The notes under the pieces: model-generated
What the model was told of the DNA's origin: nothing
The model's input: the letters and a program-made list of their open reading frames with translations, nothing else
Databases searched by the model: none
Part shown: one piece after another, positions 24,025 through 30,539 of the stretch
Layout of the letters: each line of letters begins with the position of its first letter
How positions within the stretch are numbered: the first letter of the stretch is position 1
Position numbers and translations under genes: made by a program
Assembly: GCA_041748175.1 (NCBI GenBank)
Contig: JBGTDU010000025.1
Span: forward strand, 1 to 36,358
Origin: JAHEJB01 sp041748175
GTDB lineage: Bacteria > Bacteroidota > Rhodothermia > Rhodothermales > Rubricoccaceae
Direction: 5' to 3'
DNA: 36,358 bases

Positions 24025-24960
24025 ATGAGCACCGTCACTTATAGCGTCTCAATAGACCCTGACGAGGAGGGGTTCATAGGCCGGGAGTGCCCAGAGTGCG
24101 AGAAGTACTTCAAGGTTGTGCCTGGCACTGGGATCGTTGGTGAGGGAGACATCCCCTGCATCTGTCCCTACTGTGGCACTCAGGCTCCAAGCGATCACTT
24201 TTGGACGCAGGTCCAGCTCGAATATGCGCGGTCAGTCGCCGTCGGCCATCTCGTTGGTGAGTTTACCAAAAGCCTGAGGCGGCTTGAGCGGAAGCCAGAT
24301 CCCAGAGCATTCCTTTCTATAGGCATCAAGGTTGAGGGGAAGCCAGTCCCAATCGCCTACTATCGGGAGGTAGACCTCGAACAGCGACTAACCTGCGACA
24401 ACTGCACGCTGCAGTATGCGATCTATGGCGTTTTCGGCTACTGCCCCGATTGCGGCAGCCATAACTCGCTCCAGATCCTTCTGAACAACCTCCGGCTCGT
24501 TGATCAGGTGCTCGCACTCGCTGAGACGGCGGATGCGGAAATCGGTCGAAAGCTAATAGAGAGTGCTCTCGCTGACTGTATTGCCGCCTTCGATGGCTTC
24601 GGCCGGGAGGTTGCTACGGTCAACTCAAACCGGGCAGCGAAACCGAAGCAAGCTGCTTCTCTCTCCTTCCAAAACATCACCGCTGCGGCCGAGGCGGTCG
24701 AAACTCTGTTCGGGGTCAAGATGAGCGAGCCTTTGTCTGACTCCGAATGGGAGCAGTTAAATCGTTGTTTCCAGAAGCGGCATATTCTCGCTCACCGGAT
24801 GGGCGTCGCGGACCAGAAGTATGTCGAGCGTTCCGGTGACGACCCCGGGTTGATTGGGCACAAGGTGAGCATCACAGCCGCCGAAGTGGAGGAGTTTGCG
24901 TCATCGCTCGGAAAGGTTGCTTCGCATCTCGCTACCGCACTCAGACCAAGCGCCAGATAA
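24025..24960 (+). CDS. cassette protein with zinc ribbons and a HEPN-like C-terminus
   Basis: A 311-residue protein; ATG 24025 is chosen over GTG 24010 because it gives a normal start (MSTVTYSVSIDPDEEGF). Four CxxC pairs (RECPECEK, CICPYCG, TCDNCT, YCPDCG) form two zinc ribbons in the N-terminal half. The C-terminal half is helical and holds RHILAHRMGV, fitting the R-x4-6-H motif of HEPN RNase domains. No named family. It occupies the first recognised integron cassette (24006-25071), whose first bases are complementary to its own R'' box. A defence or abortive-infection role is plausible but inferred. Confidence 0.65.
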   Translation: MSTVTYSVSIDPDEEGFIGRECPECEKYFKVVPGTGIVGEGDIPCICPYCGTQAPSDHFWTQVQLEYARSVAVGHLVGEFTKSLRRLERKPDPRAFLSIGIKVEGKPVPIAYYREVDLEQRLTCDNCTLQYAIYGVFGYCPDCGSHNSLQILLNNLRLVDQVLALAETADAEIGRKLIESALADCIAAFDGFGREVATVNSNRAAKPKQAASLSFQNITAAAEAVETLFGVKMSEPLSDSEWEQLNRCFQKRHILAHRMGVADQKYVERSGDDPGLIGHKVSITAAEVEEFASSLGKVASHLATALRPSAR

Positions 24961-25077
24961 CCCGCGCTCGCAGCAGACGCAGGGCTCTGCCGCCTTGCCT
25001 CGTTCCGGCTTTCGCATCTAAACTGCCTCGTTCACGCGCCATGCCGCCCTGCGCCGCTGAAGCGCCAGTCGTTATTT
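24955..25077 (+). other. attC site of cassette a (zinc-ribbon gene)
   Basis: R'' box AGATAAC (24955-24961) and R' box GTTATTT (25071-25077). Inner arms GCAGACGCAGGGC and GCCCTGCGCCGCTG can pair. The cassette begins TTATGTGG, complementary to CCAGATAAC at 8 of 9 positions. About 123 bp, with imperfect pairing and extrahelical bases as usual for attC. Confidence 0.8.
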
Positions 25078-25098
25078 ATGATTTGAGGTATCACTACG

Positions 25099-25467
25099 AT
25101 GCAGCCAGAACACCAACTTCCTGTCCATAGGTGGTACGCCCGTCCAGTCTTGTTTGTATCCGACATCGGGCGTTCTGAGCGCTTTTATGTGGACCAATTA
25201 GGCTTTAATAAGGCTTGGCATGAAGGTGACGGGCACGGAACGGTTTGCCAAGTGAACCGCAGTGATTGCGAGATCATTCTTTGCCAAGATCATCAACGTC
25301 GAGACAAATCTCGTCTGTTCATTGAACTAACCGCTAGTGGTCTTGACGCTTTTCGCCGTGAAGTGGCTGAGCGGTCTGTTTCTTCCAAAGAAACGTGGTG
25401 GGGTTACGACACCCTTCAAATAAATGATCCAGACGGTAACGAGCTATTCTTTCCCACCCCCGAATGA
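25099..25467 (+). CDS. VOC (glyoxalase/bleomycin-resistance) family protein
   Basis: A 122-residue protein with the beta-alpha-beta-beta-beta pattern of one VOC module pair: ARPVLFVSDIGRSERFYVDQ, then LGFNKAWHEGDGHGTVCQV and a final DTLQINDPDGNELFF, where the glutamate is the usual metal or ligand residue. Likely a small-molecule binding or modifying protein, of the kind often found in integron cassettes as resistance or detoxification genes; the ligand cannot be named. GC content is clearly lower than in the neighbours, pointing to a different source. It fills cassette b (25072-25555). Confidence 0.85.
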   Translation: MQPEHQLPVHRWYARPVLFVSDIGRSERFYVDQLGFNKAWHEGDGHGTVCQVNRSDCEIILCQDHQRRDKSRLFIELTASGLDAFRREVAERSVSSKETWWGYDTLQINDPDGNELFFPTPE

Positions 25468-25501
25468 GCGGCCTTCCCCAGCACAGGCAGATCGGCATCA
25501 T

Positions 25502-25561
25502 GCCTAACAATTCACTCAAGCCGAACCCGCTTCGCGGATCGGCTTAATTCAGGCGTTCTGC
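25502..25561 (+). other. 60-bp attC site of cassette b, aadA-type
   Basis: R'' GCCTAAC (25502-25508), then AATTCACTCAAGCCGAAC, CGCTTCGCGG, TCGGCTTAATTCAGGC and R' GTTCTGC (25555-25561). The layout and wording closely match the short attC sites behind aadA-type resistance cassettes of Proteobacteria. R'' is not complementary to the start of this cassette (TTATTT), unlike most others here, so the site or the cassette head may be recombinant. Confidence 0.85.
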
Positions 25562-25585
25562 CGCTCTCTCACTTCGCAGCTTCTC

Positions 25586-25993
25586 ATGATGGATCGAGTA
25601 CGTCAGTCTCCCCTGCTACCACTCGTCGCGGTTGTCGCTGTCCTTTTGGCCTGCGGTTCGAGTGATTCGGAGGGTTCTTCCAGCCCTTCGAATGTTGTAA
25701 TGACGGGCGAGGAGGCCGTCGTTCGTTGGAGCATGCCGGGCGGCGATCCTTTCTGGCTCGCTGCTGACGAGGAAGCCCTCGATCTGATGACGGAAGCGGC
25801 CGTAGCGCGAGATGAGGTGGGTATGGGCCAACTGGCGCTCGCAGGTCGCATCTATTCGGTTCCGGTTGGAACGCGCGTTCTCGTCCTTGACCCGGGTTTT
25901 CTGCAAACGAAAGTCCGCGTCCTCGAAGGCGAGCATACAGGTCGGGTAGGTTGGCAAGCCCGCGAGTTTGTCGTCCCAGCCCCCCAGCCATGA
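25586..25993 (+). CDS. lipoprotein with SH3-like domain (cassette c)
   Basis: A 135-residue protein with a lipoprotein signal peptide; the lipobox LLAC places the lipidated cysteine at C23, followed by a serine-rich linker. The C-terminal part, VPVGTRVLVLDPGFLQTKVR and VLEGEHTGRVGWQAREFV, is the text of small bacterial SH3-like domains that often bind cell-wall material or partners. Probably anchored to a membrane facing the periplasm. It fills cassette c (25556-26119), whose head TTCTGC is exactly complementary to R'' GCAGAA(C). Confidence 0.7.
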   Translation: MMDRVRQSPLLPLVAVVAVLLACGSSDSEGSSSPSNVVMTGEEAVVRWSMPGGDPFWLAADEEALDLMTEAAVARDEVGMGQLALAGRIYSVPVGTRVLVLDPGFLQTKVRVLEGEHTGRVGWQAREFVVPAPQP

Positions 25994-25996
25994 GCG

Positions 25997-26125
25997 GCAG
26001 AACCAGCCGCTGCAGGCGGACCGAGGGCGTCAGCGTTCTCGGTTCGACTTGGCATCGCCGCGACTGGCGCTCCGACTTACCTTCGTGCTGTCCGCCCTCG
26101 GCCGCTGAGCGGCCCTCTGTTATAC
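25997..26125 (+). other. attC site of cassette c
   Basis: R'' GCAGAAC (25997-26003) and R' GTTATAC (26119-26125). Inner pairing GCGGACCGAGGGCG with CCGCCCTCGGCCGC. The cassette begins TTCTGCC at 25556, the exact complement of GGCAGAA. About 129 bp. Confidence 0.8.
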
Positions 26126-26135
26126 ATCCTCAGCT

Positions 26136-26624
26136 TTGATCAACATCGGAGGCGCTCATCATCGGCAGGTTTTCGCCCAGTTCGGGGCAGCGCTATTCCA
26201 GTGCCAGGCTCTTGAAGGACGCCTCTCGGTCCTGTTGGCATTAGCAGAGTCTCCAGGCCCACATGAGGGTACGCGAGAGGATCTACAAGCCTTGCTCGAC
26301 TTGCTACACAGAAGGCCGTTGGGAGTACTTATTGCCCGATACTGCAAGTCGGGTCTGATCCCGGACGGCTACGAGCCCAGGCTGGCCGAAGCGCTCGCGC
26401 TCCGCAACCATCTCGCCCACCACTACTTCTCCGAGAACATGGGCAAACTTGCCTCACCAGAAGGCAGAAACGAGATGATCGTTGAGCTGAACCAGCACGC
26501 TGCCTCGATGCGGGAGGTCGAGCAGGAAATAGCTGTGTTCACGAAGCAGTGGCACACGAAGCACGGGATCACAGACGAGGCGATAAAGGCCGCGGAGGAG
26601 GAAATCATGAGAGGGTATGTATAA
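26136..26624 (+). CDS. RNHLAH-motif (HEPN-like) cassette protein
   Basis: A 162-residue, mainly helical protein starting at TTG 26136, 16 bases after the cassette boundary. It contains LALRNHLAHHYFSENM, an R-N-x3-H motif like the catalytic Rx4-6H of HEPN RNases and related abortive-infection proteins, and a helical C-terminus (EVEQEIAVFTKQWHTKHGIT). No named family that I can assign. It occupies cassette d (26120-26634); the head TTATACA is complementary to R'' TGTATAA(C). The stop codon lies inside R''. Confidence 0.6.
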   Translation: MINIGGAHHRQVFAQFGAALFQCQALEGRLSVLLALAESPGPHEGTREDLQALLDLLHRRPLGVLIARYCKSGLIPDGYEPRLAEALALRNHLAHHYFSENMGKLASPEGRNEMIVELNQHAASMREVEQEIAVFTKQWHTKHGITDEAIKAAEEEIMRGYV

Positions 26625-26640
26625 CTCGCCGCTGTTATTA
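26619..26640 (+). other. collapsed attC site of cassette d (22 bp)
   Basis: R'' GTATAAC (26619-26625) is followed after only eight bases by R' GTTATTA (26634-26640); the usual L boxes and stem are missing. The core boxes are correct, because R'' complements the cassette head over eight bases. The same short arrangement is found across the IS-A insertion (28450-28456 joined to 30111-30122). Confidence 0.6.
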
Positions 26641-26681
26641 AGTGGAAGTCAAGTCCTGGCTGCGATTCACGTCAGATTGAG

Positions 26682-26888
26682 GTGGTCGGGGGATTGTATA
26701 GCTTGGTGCTTCGAGACGGACATGGTCGATTATATTCAGTGGACAAGAATTTCCTTATCGACGCCACCGCGTCTTATCCATACAAAGTAGCGATAACGCT
26801 CAACCCCATGCCCTATCCGCTTCGTTACAAATGCGTTGTTCCCCGGCCAAGCTGCGTGTTATGTGTACCGTGTAGGGATAAACAGTAG
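26682..26888 (+). CDS. small cassette ORF, homologous to the one at 30116
   Basis: The frame is open from the cassette boundary (26634, reading VIKWKSSPGCDSRQIEVVGG) to TAG 26886-26888; the first conventional start is GTG 26682. The peptide VGGLYSLVLRDGHGRLYSVD then KNFLIDATASYPYK looks natural; the last ~35 residues run through attC-like sequence. The first ~95 bases align without gaps with those of cassette h. Either a gene with an unusual start close to the attC site or a promoterless remnant. No family recognised. Confidence 0.4.
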   Translation: MVGGLYSLVLRDGHGRLYSVDKNFLIDATASYPYKVAITLNPMPYPLRYKCVVPRPSCVLCVPCRDKQ

Positions 26889-26920
26889 TTATGCCTCTTC
26901 ATTTCAGTTGGAGAACTAAT

Positions 26921-27391
26921 ATGAGACTCACGTTTGCGGTGTTACTCGTTTTGATTATATCTGTGGGCGCCTTTGCCCAGTCTACAGGAACAAGGACTTA
27001 CAAATTCGAGATGAAGGAAGGCTCACATACGGCACGGGTCATCTTCCGTACTAAAGTGTTCGCCCGCGCCGGCCACAGGAGTACCAAAGTTGTGCGGGGT
27101 CAGACGATGGTAGATGGGCGTCCGGCTATCGGGACCGACGGTAACATCCCGGGCGTGGAGATTGATTCGATGAGGTTTTACCTTGACGAGAAAGAGATCA
27201 GAATCCCGTCCAGGTTGTATGCGGATTGTTTCGAGCCCAATTTCGGTAATGATTACGTCACGCTAGAGTTTCAACGCGATCTTCAGAGTGTGATTATCAC
27301 GATGTCGGGGTCTGATGGGGCGGGCGGTTATCAGGTGATCTGGAGATTGAGGAAGAACGGTCAGCATCGCAGGTCAATCTCAGTAAGTTGA
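26921..27391 (+). CDS. exported cassette protein of unknown function
   Basis: A 156-residue protein. ATG 26921 is chosen because TTGGAGAA lies just upstream and the product then starts with a clean signal peptide (MRLTFAVLLVLIISVGAFAQ). The mature part is beta-rich (YKFEMKEGSHTARVIFRTKV, DYVTLEFQRDLQSVIITMSG) and unrecognised. Probably periplasmic or secreted. It fills cassette f (26889-27495), whose head TTATGCCTC is the exact complement of R'' GAGGCATAA(C). Confidence 0.65.
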   Translation: MRLTFAVLLVLIISVGAFAQSTGTRTYKFEMKEGSHTARVIFRTKVFARAGHRSTKVVRGQTMVDGRPAIGTDGNIPGVEIDSMRFYLDEKEIRIPSRLYADCFEPNFGNDYVTLEFQRDLQSVIITMSGSDGAGGYQVIWRLRKNGQHRRSISVS

Positions 27392-27399
27392 AGTTCGAG

Positions 27400-27501
27400 G
27401 CATAACAACGGCATGCACCCGACCGCGAATAGCGCGGCTTTCATCCGCAAGACGCCGTGCCTGTTGTATTGCTGCGCGGCGGGTGATGCCGAGCGTTATG
27501 T
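27400..27501 (+). other. attC site of cassette f
   Basis: R'' GCATAAC (27400-27406), R' GTTATGT (27495-27501). Arms CGGCATGCACCCGACCGCG and CGCGGCGGGTGATGCCG pair well. About 102 bp. The cassette head complements R'' plus three flanking bases. Confidence 0.85.
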
Positions 27502-27522
27502 GTCTCTCCTACCCATCTAGCA

Positions 27523-28455
27523 ATGCCGACTGAGCCTGTCGCGGATCTCCTGCCCAGGCACAGCGACTCCGAGGTCCAGCGGATACTCGATGCGCTCGCC
27601 GAGAGTCTGGACGAGGTGGTCAACTTTGGGACTCATGTCTTCGTCTGGCAGAACAACGCTTGCGAAGGAAAAGCCGACGAGGTGGCACCTGTCTCACAGC
27701 TATTCCGGCATCTGCTCGAAATGGTGGACGCTGTCGCCTTGCTCGTCCGCTCGTCATCTATTGAACCGTCCCACACCTGCCTCAGGTCTGCATTCGAGGC
27801 TTCAGTTCAACTACACTGGATCCTCCAGGCGGACTCGGACAGAAGAGGGATGGCCTTTATGGCTTGGCACGTTCATCAGCGTCTGAAGCTGTACCAGAGG
27901 CACGACCGCAGCACAGAGCAAGGGAAACAACTCGCCAAGCAACTTGAAGGCACGCCGTACGAGGACATCGATACTTCGCAATTCGATCTGGCGGCGGCGC
28001 GGGCGAACCTAGAATCATTGCTCCAGCGACCTCGATATCAAGAGGCGGCTGCGGAGTATGAGCGCCTCAGGAGCGAAGGAGAGCGCAACCCCGCTTGGTA
28101 CCGGCTGTTTGGCGGACACCGCACTCTGGAGCAACTTGCTACGGTAGTCGGGATGCCCGAATGGTATCAGATACTGTATCGCCAATGGTCGGCGGTCACG
28201 CACGCCACGGATATCATCACAGGAAAGGTCCTTGGCAACGGTGGCCAGACTGAGATTCTGGCGCTCCGCCATCCAATCGGCGTCGAGAGCGTTTACTCCT
28301 TCTCCGTCAGCCTTGCGCTCAAGACTTATCGGCTACTGATGGGGCACTACGACCGGCCCAAGCTCAATGTTATCAGGGACTGGTACATTCGGGAAATCCG
28401 TGACATGTACAATAGCGGGTCGTCCGCCTCTTTGATCGTCGCAGAAGACACATAA
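27523..28455 (+). CDS. DUF5677-like protein (cassette g)
   Basis: A 310-residue, all-helical soluble protein. The segment VSQLFRHLLEMVDAVALLVR and SFEAS-like text (HTCLRSAFEASVQLHWIL) match the DUF5677 family; WSAVTHATD resembles the conserved histidine region near its end. Members are common in genomic islands and some are suspected of defence roles; the biochemical activity is unknown. It fills cassette g (from 27496); the head TTATGTGTCT is complementary to R'' AGACACATAA(C) at 28446-28456. The IS-A element starts directly after that R'' box. Confidence 0.65.
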   Translation: MPTEPVADLLPRHSDSEVQRILDALAESLDEVVNFGTHVFVWQNNACEGKADEVAPVSQLFRHLLEMVDAVALLVRSSSIEPSHTCLRSAFEASVQLHWILQADSDRRGMAFMAWHVHQRLKLYQRHDRSTEQGKQLAKQLEGTPYEDIDTSQFDLAAARANLESLLQRPRYQEAAAEYERLRSEGERNPAWYRLFGGHRTLEQLATVVGMPEWYQILYRQWSAVTHATDIITGKVLGNGGQTEILALRHPIGVESVYSFSVSLALKTYRLLMGHYDRPKLNVIRDWYIREIRDMYNSGSSASLIVAEDT

Positions 28456-28969
28456 CCCCTATATGGCTCTCATTGTCAACGGTTCATAGTTCTTCCGGGC
28501 CGATTGTGGATCCGCCGTTTTGATTCGAGGCGTGCGCCTTCGGTAGTGGTGACTCCTTGCAGGCTGATGGATTTCGGGTGACAGCCTGTGGCTGTACCAA
28601 ACCCCTATCGAGCGTCGTCATTCCCGGTCGAGGCCGTGGCCTCAAGTCCGGGCGCGGCTAGCATCAGTCCTGTTTCCACCGGCGATCGGCTTCACGCGTC
28701 GGGCTCGCCTCTCGGCGTCCAGTTAGTTGGCCCGTTCCGCTGGCGGAGCAGTCACATGGCGATGAGCTGTCCCGAGGGATCGGTCCATCGTTGTCGTCGT
28801 GGGCGCTGCCGGGTGTCCATTCCCGCGCAGATGAGCTTTGCCGTTGCGGGTCCATCGAGTTCGTCGGTTGGTTCTTTGCGACCATTGCCTTTCGATGTGC
28901 TCCCTGGGCGTGGCTCAGTTATACGCCGGGCTCACCCGGCAGCCCCACTGCTCTACCCAGCTCACTGTG

Positions 28970-30036
28970 CTAGTGCGCCAGGAATCGGTTCAGTTCGAAC
29001 GCCTCGCCTCGCTTGAGCATGTAGTACACTGAACGGCCGAGCTTGGCTGAGAGAATCGACAAGGCCTTGCCCTTGCCGTGCTTCTGGGCCAGCCGGTCCA
29101 GGCGGCGCTTGACGTCGGGTTCGTAGCGCAGCAGGAGGACCGTCGCCTCCGAAAATGCCCACTTCAGATGGGCGTTGCCGATTTTCTTGCCGCTGCTTCC
29201 ACCGACGGGCTTTCCTGCTGAACGCTTCGAGGGCCGCACCAGGCGGCTGTAGCTGACAAAATCCTGCACGCGGGGAAAGCGGCCGATCGTGCCCACCTCG
29301 TAGAGAATCGTCATCGCGAGGATGCGGCCCACGCCAGGGATCGTCCGGAGCAGATAATACGTCTGCGGATCGCCAACCTTCGCCATCCGCTCCAGGGTTC
29401 GTTCGAGCTCCTTCAACTCAAGGTCAAAGTGGTCGAGCAACGAAAGATCCACCTCAACGCCCTTTCGGACCATCGGATCGGGAAAGTGCTCGGCCACTCC
29501 AATGCGGTTCGTCTTGTAGGCCAACTTCTTCGGCAGCGGAGGCAGATTGTACTGGGTAATGGTGTTCTGGACGTGGGCGAGGACCTCAGCCCGTTGGCGC
29601 ATCACGTAGTGGCGGCGCCTCAGCAGATCACGAGTTGCCCGATGCTCAGCCGGATAGGCGTAGGCGAGCGGGAAGTTGCCGCCCCGCAGCAGGCTCGCCA
29701 GCTTGAACGCATCGAGCAGCCTGCCCTGAGCGAAGTCGAAGGGTTCTTAGTTTTCCCGCCGTGGATCGCCTTCATGTAGAGCGCGTGGCCGAGGACAAAT
29801 CGGATCTGCTCGCGCCGACAGAGGTCGGCCAGCCAGTACCAGCAGAAGACGCACTCGACGCCGACGACCATCTGATCGCCGTACGGAGCGACGATTTCGA
29901 GGAACGTCTCCGGGTCAGTCTTGAGGTTGCAGTGGACGAGCTTGTTACCGAGGTTGTCGATGATGCAGACGTACATCGTCCTTGCGTGCAGATCGATGCC
30001 GCAGTAGAATGGGTGTTCTTCGTTGAAGAAGGTCAT
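28970..30036 (-). pseudogene. IS110/IS1111-family transposase, broken by a short repeat
   Basis: The N-terminal part (from 30036) reads MTFFNEEHPFYCGIDLHART with the first aspartate in YCGIDLH and the glutamate in GVECVFCWYW, and ends at HGGKTKN, just before the expected next catalytic aspartate. Here a short palindromic repeat (29718-29744) is inserted and the frame shifts. The remainder continues in another frame as DAFKLASLLRGGNFPLAYAY and then IPGVGRILAMTILYEVGTIG, the IS110 C-terminal domain, to the stop at 28970. All pieces are otherwise well preserved, so inactivation looks recent. The D after KN is lost, so even readthrough would lack a catalytic residue. Confidence 0.8.
29718..29744 (-). 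repeat. short palindromic repeat, copy 2 (breaks IS-A transposase)
   Basis: Plus-strand text AGCCTGCCCTGAGCG then AAGTCGAAGGGT. It replaces the codons expected for the DR of the KNDR motif in the transposase and shifts the frame. Confidence 0.8.
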
Positions 30037-30110
30037 GGTTTCCTCCGGGAATTGGTTGTCAGAGCCCGAAGCTTAGCGTTTCGCCTCGAGGGAGCCATGA
30101 CTAATATCCC

Positions 30111-30122
30111 GCGCTGTTATTA
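30111..30122 (+). other. right remnant of the cassette g attC site
   Basis: GCGCT followed by R' GTTATTA (30116-30122). Joined to R'' ACATAAC (28450-28456) across the IS-A insertion it would give another collapsed attC almost identical to the one at 26619-26640. Confidence 0.55.
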
Positions 30123-30352
30123 AGTGGAAGTCAAGTCTCGGGTGGGAATTTCGTCAGATTGAAGTAGTTGTTGGATTCTGTCTGTTGAGGCTTCGGGACA
30201 GACATACCACCCTTGTCCCCTGTCATCAGGCGGGGGAGTCAGCAAACCCCGGCTATCGTACGCGAGCGGAAGCTGTCAGGGATCGGTCGTCTTCGCTGGA
30301 TGACGTGTTCACCTGCGGAGCGACGGGACGTACTCTATGGGCTCTGCGTTAG
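30116..30352 (+). CDS. small cassette ORF, homologous to the one at 26634
   Basis: Open frame from the cassette boundary to TAG 30350-30352: VIKWKSSLGWEFRQIEVVVG then FCLLRLRDRHTTLVPC. The first 33 codons match those of the cassette e ORF without gaps (VIKWKSS.G...RQIEVV.G...L.LRD.H) and then diverge. No ATG in the shared part; ATT in the second codon or a distal start would have to be used. Could be a conserved leader segment rather than a gene. Confidence 0.35.
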   Translation, partial: VIKWKSSLGWEFRQIEVVVGFCLLRLRDRHTTLVPCHQAGESANPGYRTRAEAVRDRSSSLDDVFTCGATGRTLWALR

Positions 30353-30539
30353 AAGTTGCCGCCGAGGGACAGCTGACGCTGCCTCAGTAAACTGAAAACA
30401 ACTGTCGCTGATGGTGCAATGCGAGCCTCTCAGAACATAGCGTTGCTGAGGGCTTACGCGCGGTTGTCGGTCCTCTCGGCGGCACGGAGGGTGAGACCAG
30501 GAGTGATCTCAAGCTGTGAGGGTTATGGTGGAAAATGGT
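30353..30539. other. non-coding stretch up to the IS-B transposase gene
   Basis: Includes GCGTTAGAAG (about 30347-30356), an R'-like box, the ATGGTGCA octamer at 30411-30418 taken as a possible left end of IS-B, and about 120 bases downstream of the transposase. No gene seen. Confidence 0.35.

Larger units (their letters stand above)
28457..30110 (-). mobile_element. IS-A: IS1111-like element inserted in an attC site (degraded)
   Basis: About 1.65 kb. Left junction: R'' ACATAAC then CCCTATATGGCTC; right junction: GAGCCATGACTAATATCCC then GCGCTGTTATTA of the attC remainder. Subterminal inverted repeats ATGGCTC (28463-28469) and GAGCCAT (30092-30098) fit the IS1111 group of IS110. The motif TCATTGTCAA lies 13 bases from the left end, exactly as in IS-C. 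The ~510-bp non-coding stretch 28457-28969, downstream of the transposase, is where IS1111-group bridge RNAs are expected. Ends are inferred by comparison with IS-C. Confidence 0.65.

Noticed and set aside
28588..29016. A 142-codon plus-strand ORF in the 3' part of IS-A.
   Set aside because: It lies in the expected non-coding region of an IS1111-type element, is antisense to the transposase direction, and has a low-complexity product.
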